In this document: positions 4,169 to 5,393 of the stretch, piece after piece
How the letters are laid out: every line of letters starts with the position of its first letter
Numbering within the stretch: the first letter of the stretch is position 1
Assembly (NCBI GenBank): GCA_947165615.1
Contig: CAMVBD010000129.1
Span: 1-5,393 of the forward strand
Direction of reading: 5' to 3'
Source of the DNA: an uncultured Clostridia bacterium
GTDB taxonomy: Bacteria > Bacillota > Clostridia > Oscillospirales > Acutalibacteraceae
Length of the DNA stretch: 5,393 nucleotides
Notes under the pieces: generated by a model
Told to the model about the DNA's origin: nothing
The model's database searches: none
The model's input: only the letters and a program-made list of their open reading frames with translations
Position numbers and translations under genes: made by a program

Positions 4169-5393
4169 ATGGCAGACGAGAAAACCTTCGCCCCCGCCGA
4201 AAACGAACAGTCCCTGTCCGAACTTTTGCAGATCCGCCGCGATAAACTCAAGGCCTTGCAGGACGAGGGCAAAAACCCCTTTGAGATCACAAAATTCGAC
4301 GTGACGCATCATTCCGTCGACGTCGTCGCGGACTTTGACGCGCTGGAAAACAAGACCGTCGCCGTCGCCGGCCGCATGATGGTCAAACGCATCATGGGCA
4401 AGGCGTCGTTCTGCAAGCTGCAGGACCGCGAGGGCACCATCCAGTGCTACGTCGCGCGCGACTCTGTGGGAGAGGAGTCCTACGCCGCGTTCAAAAAAAT
4501 GGACATCGGCGACATCCTCGGCATTGAGGGCTATGTTTTCCGCACCAAGACCGGCGAAGTCACCGTGCACGCCGAGCGCGTCACGCTGCTGACAAAATCT
4601 CTCAAGCCCCTGCCCGAAAAGTTCCACGGCCTGACCGATACCGACGCCCGCTACCGCCAGCGCTATCTTGACCTTGTCGTCAACCCCGAGGTGCGCTCCA
4701 CCTTTATCAAGCGCTCCCAGATCCTGTCTGAGATCCGCCGCTTCCTCGACGCCCTCGGCTTTATGGAGGTCGAAACGCCTATGCTCGTCACAAACGCGGG
4801 CGGCGCGGCGGCAAGACCCTTTGAGACGCATTATAACGCGCTGGACCTCGACGTGCGCCTGCGCATTTCGCTGGAACTGTACTTAAAGCGCCTGATTGTC
4901 GGCGGCCTCGAGCGCGTGTACGAGATCGGCCGCGTCTTCCGCAATGAAGGCGTCGACACCCGTCACAACCCCGAATTCACCCTTATGGAACTCTATCAGG
5001 CCTATACCGACTACAACGGCATGATGGACCTGACGGAAGCCCTCTTCCGCCACCTTGCAAAGACCGTCTGCGGCACCGAAGTCATCACCTATCAGGGCAC
5101 CGAAATCGACCTCAGTCGGCCCTTTGCCCGTCTGACCATGACCGACGCCGTCAAGCAGTACGCCGGCGTCGACTTTGACGAGGTCAAGACCCTCGAGGAA
5201 GCGAGAGCCCTCGCCAAGGCCCACAACATCGCCTATGAGGAGCGCCATAAGCGCGGCGACATCCTCAACCTCTTCTTTGAGACCTACGTTGAAGAAAACC
5301 TGATCCAGCCCACGTTCCTCATGGATCATCCCGTGGAGATCAGCCCCCTGACCAAGAAAAAGCCCTCCGACCCGAACAAGGTCGAGCGCTTCG
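4169..5393 (+). CDS. lysS: Lysyl-tRNA synthetase, class II, N-terminal 408 residues (runs off right edge)
   Basis: The cytosolic enzyme attaches lysine to tRNA-Lys using ATP. The fragment starts with an N-terminal helix (LSELLQIRRDKLKALQDEG, 16-34) and NPFEITKFDVTHHS (36-49). The OB-fold anticodon-binding domain follows (about 64-142, with GKASFCKLQDREGTIQCYV), then the catalytic core. The class II motif 1 region is near 188-206 (LGFMEVETPML, proline 204). Next come GGAAARPFETHYNALD (211-226), ELYLKRLIVGGLERVYEIG, and motif 2 with FRNEG and TRHNPEFTLMELY (257-276). PTFLMDHPVEISPLTKK (381-397) is also typical of LysRS. Motif 3, with the GxGxGIDR-type ending, lies beyond the edge; the family is usually about 490-500 residues. 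The start is the ATG eight bases after AGAAAGGA (4153-4160). The frame is intact throughout, with no sign of truncation except the window end. Confidence 0.97.
   Translation, partial: MADEKTFAPAENEQSLSELLQIRRDKLKALQDEGKNPFEITKFDVTHHSVDVVADFDALENKTVAVAGRMMVKRIMGKASFCKLQDREGTIQCYVARDSVGEESYAAFKKMDIGDILGIEGYVFRTKTGEVTVHAERVTLLTKSLKPLPEKFHGLTDTDARYRQRYLDLVVNPEVRSTFIKRSQILSEIRRFLDALGFMEVETPMLVTNAGGAAARPFETHYNALDLDVRLRISLELYLKRLIVGGLERVYEIGRVFRNEGVDTRHNPEFTLMELYQAYTDYNGMMDLTEALFRHLAKTVCGTEVITYQGTEIDLSRPFARLTMTDAVKQYAGVDFDEVKTLEEARALAKAHNIAYEERHKRGDILNLFFETYVEENLIQPTFLMDHPVEISPLTKKKPSDPNKVERF

Noticed and set aside
4148..5329. Minus-strand open frames of 227 and 148 codons opposite lysS
   Set aside because: They are shadows of the conserved lysyl-tRNA synthetase frame, with no independent start signals.

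Overview
The window looks like chromosomal sequence from a fairly high-GC member of the Clostridia, most likely an Oscillospiraceae/Ruminococcaceae-type gut anaerobe. This is an inference from four things: G/C-rich third codon positions beside AT-rich intergenic DNA, strong AGAAAGGAGG-type Shine-Dalgarno sites, a DUF5058 membrane protein, and a secreted protein with a type I dockerin. No plasmid, phage or insertion-sequence gene is visible.

Layout. (1) Positions 1-96, minus strand: the first 32 codons of a ribulose-phosphate 3-epimerase gene (rpe), running off the left edge. (2) Positions 97-507: a divergent intergenic region. A minus-strand promoter for rpe (129-157) and a plus-strand promoter (447-475) flank a dense block of repeats (about 176-438). 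The block holds a 62-nt-period duplication, a 33-nt imperfect inverted repeat enclosing smaller hairpins, TTTTATC/TTTTCTC heptads and a 22-nt direct repeat. It lies upstream of both promoters, so neither transcript should contain it. (3) Positions 508-3499, plus strand: a DUF5058 integral membrane protein, a second small membrane protein 12 nt downstream, and a secreted 482-residue protein with an internal dockerin. The first two are very probably one functional unit, perhaps a two-subunit transporter of unknown substrate. The dockerin gene may share their transcript, since no promoter or terminator was seen in the 82-nt gap. (4) Positions 3522-5393, plus strand: a sigma-A-type promoter, then greA and lysS. 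A hairpin with a short T-tract lies between the two genes, and lysS runs off the right edge after 408 codons.

How it fits together. greA (transcript-cleavage factor) and lysS (lysyl-tRNA synthetase) form a housekeeping transcription/translation pair. No promoter was found between them, so lysS probably depends on readthrough of the intervening hairpin. The 508-3499 cluster is the accessory part: a probable small-molecule permease pair plus an exported calcium-binding docking protein of unknown role. The least explained items are the composite repeat at 223-438, the membrane pair, and the dockerin protein, which has no recognisable catalytic domain. I see no strong evidence for an entirely new defence, mobile or RNA-guided system here.
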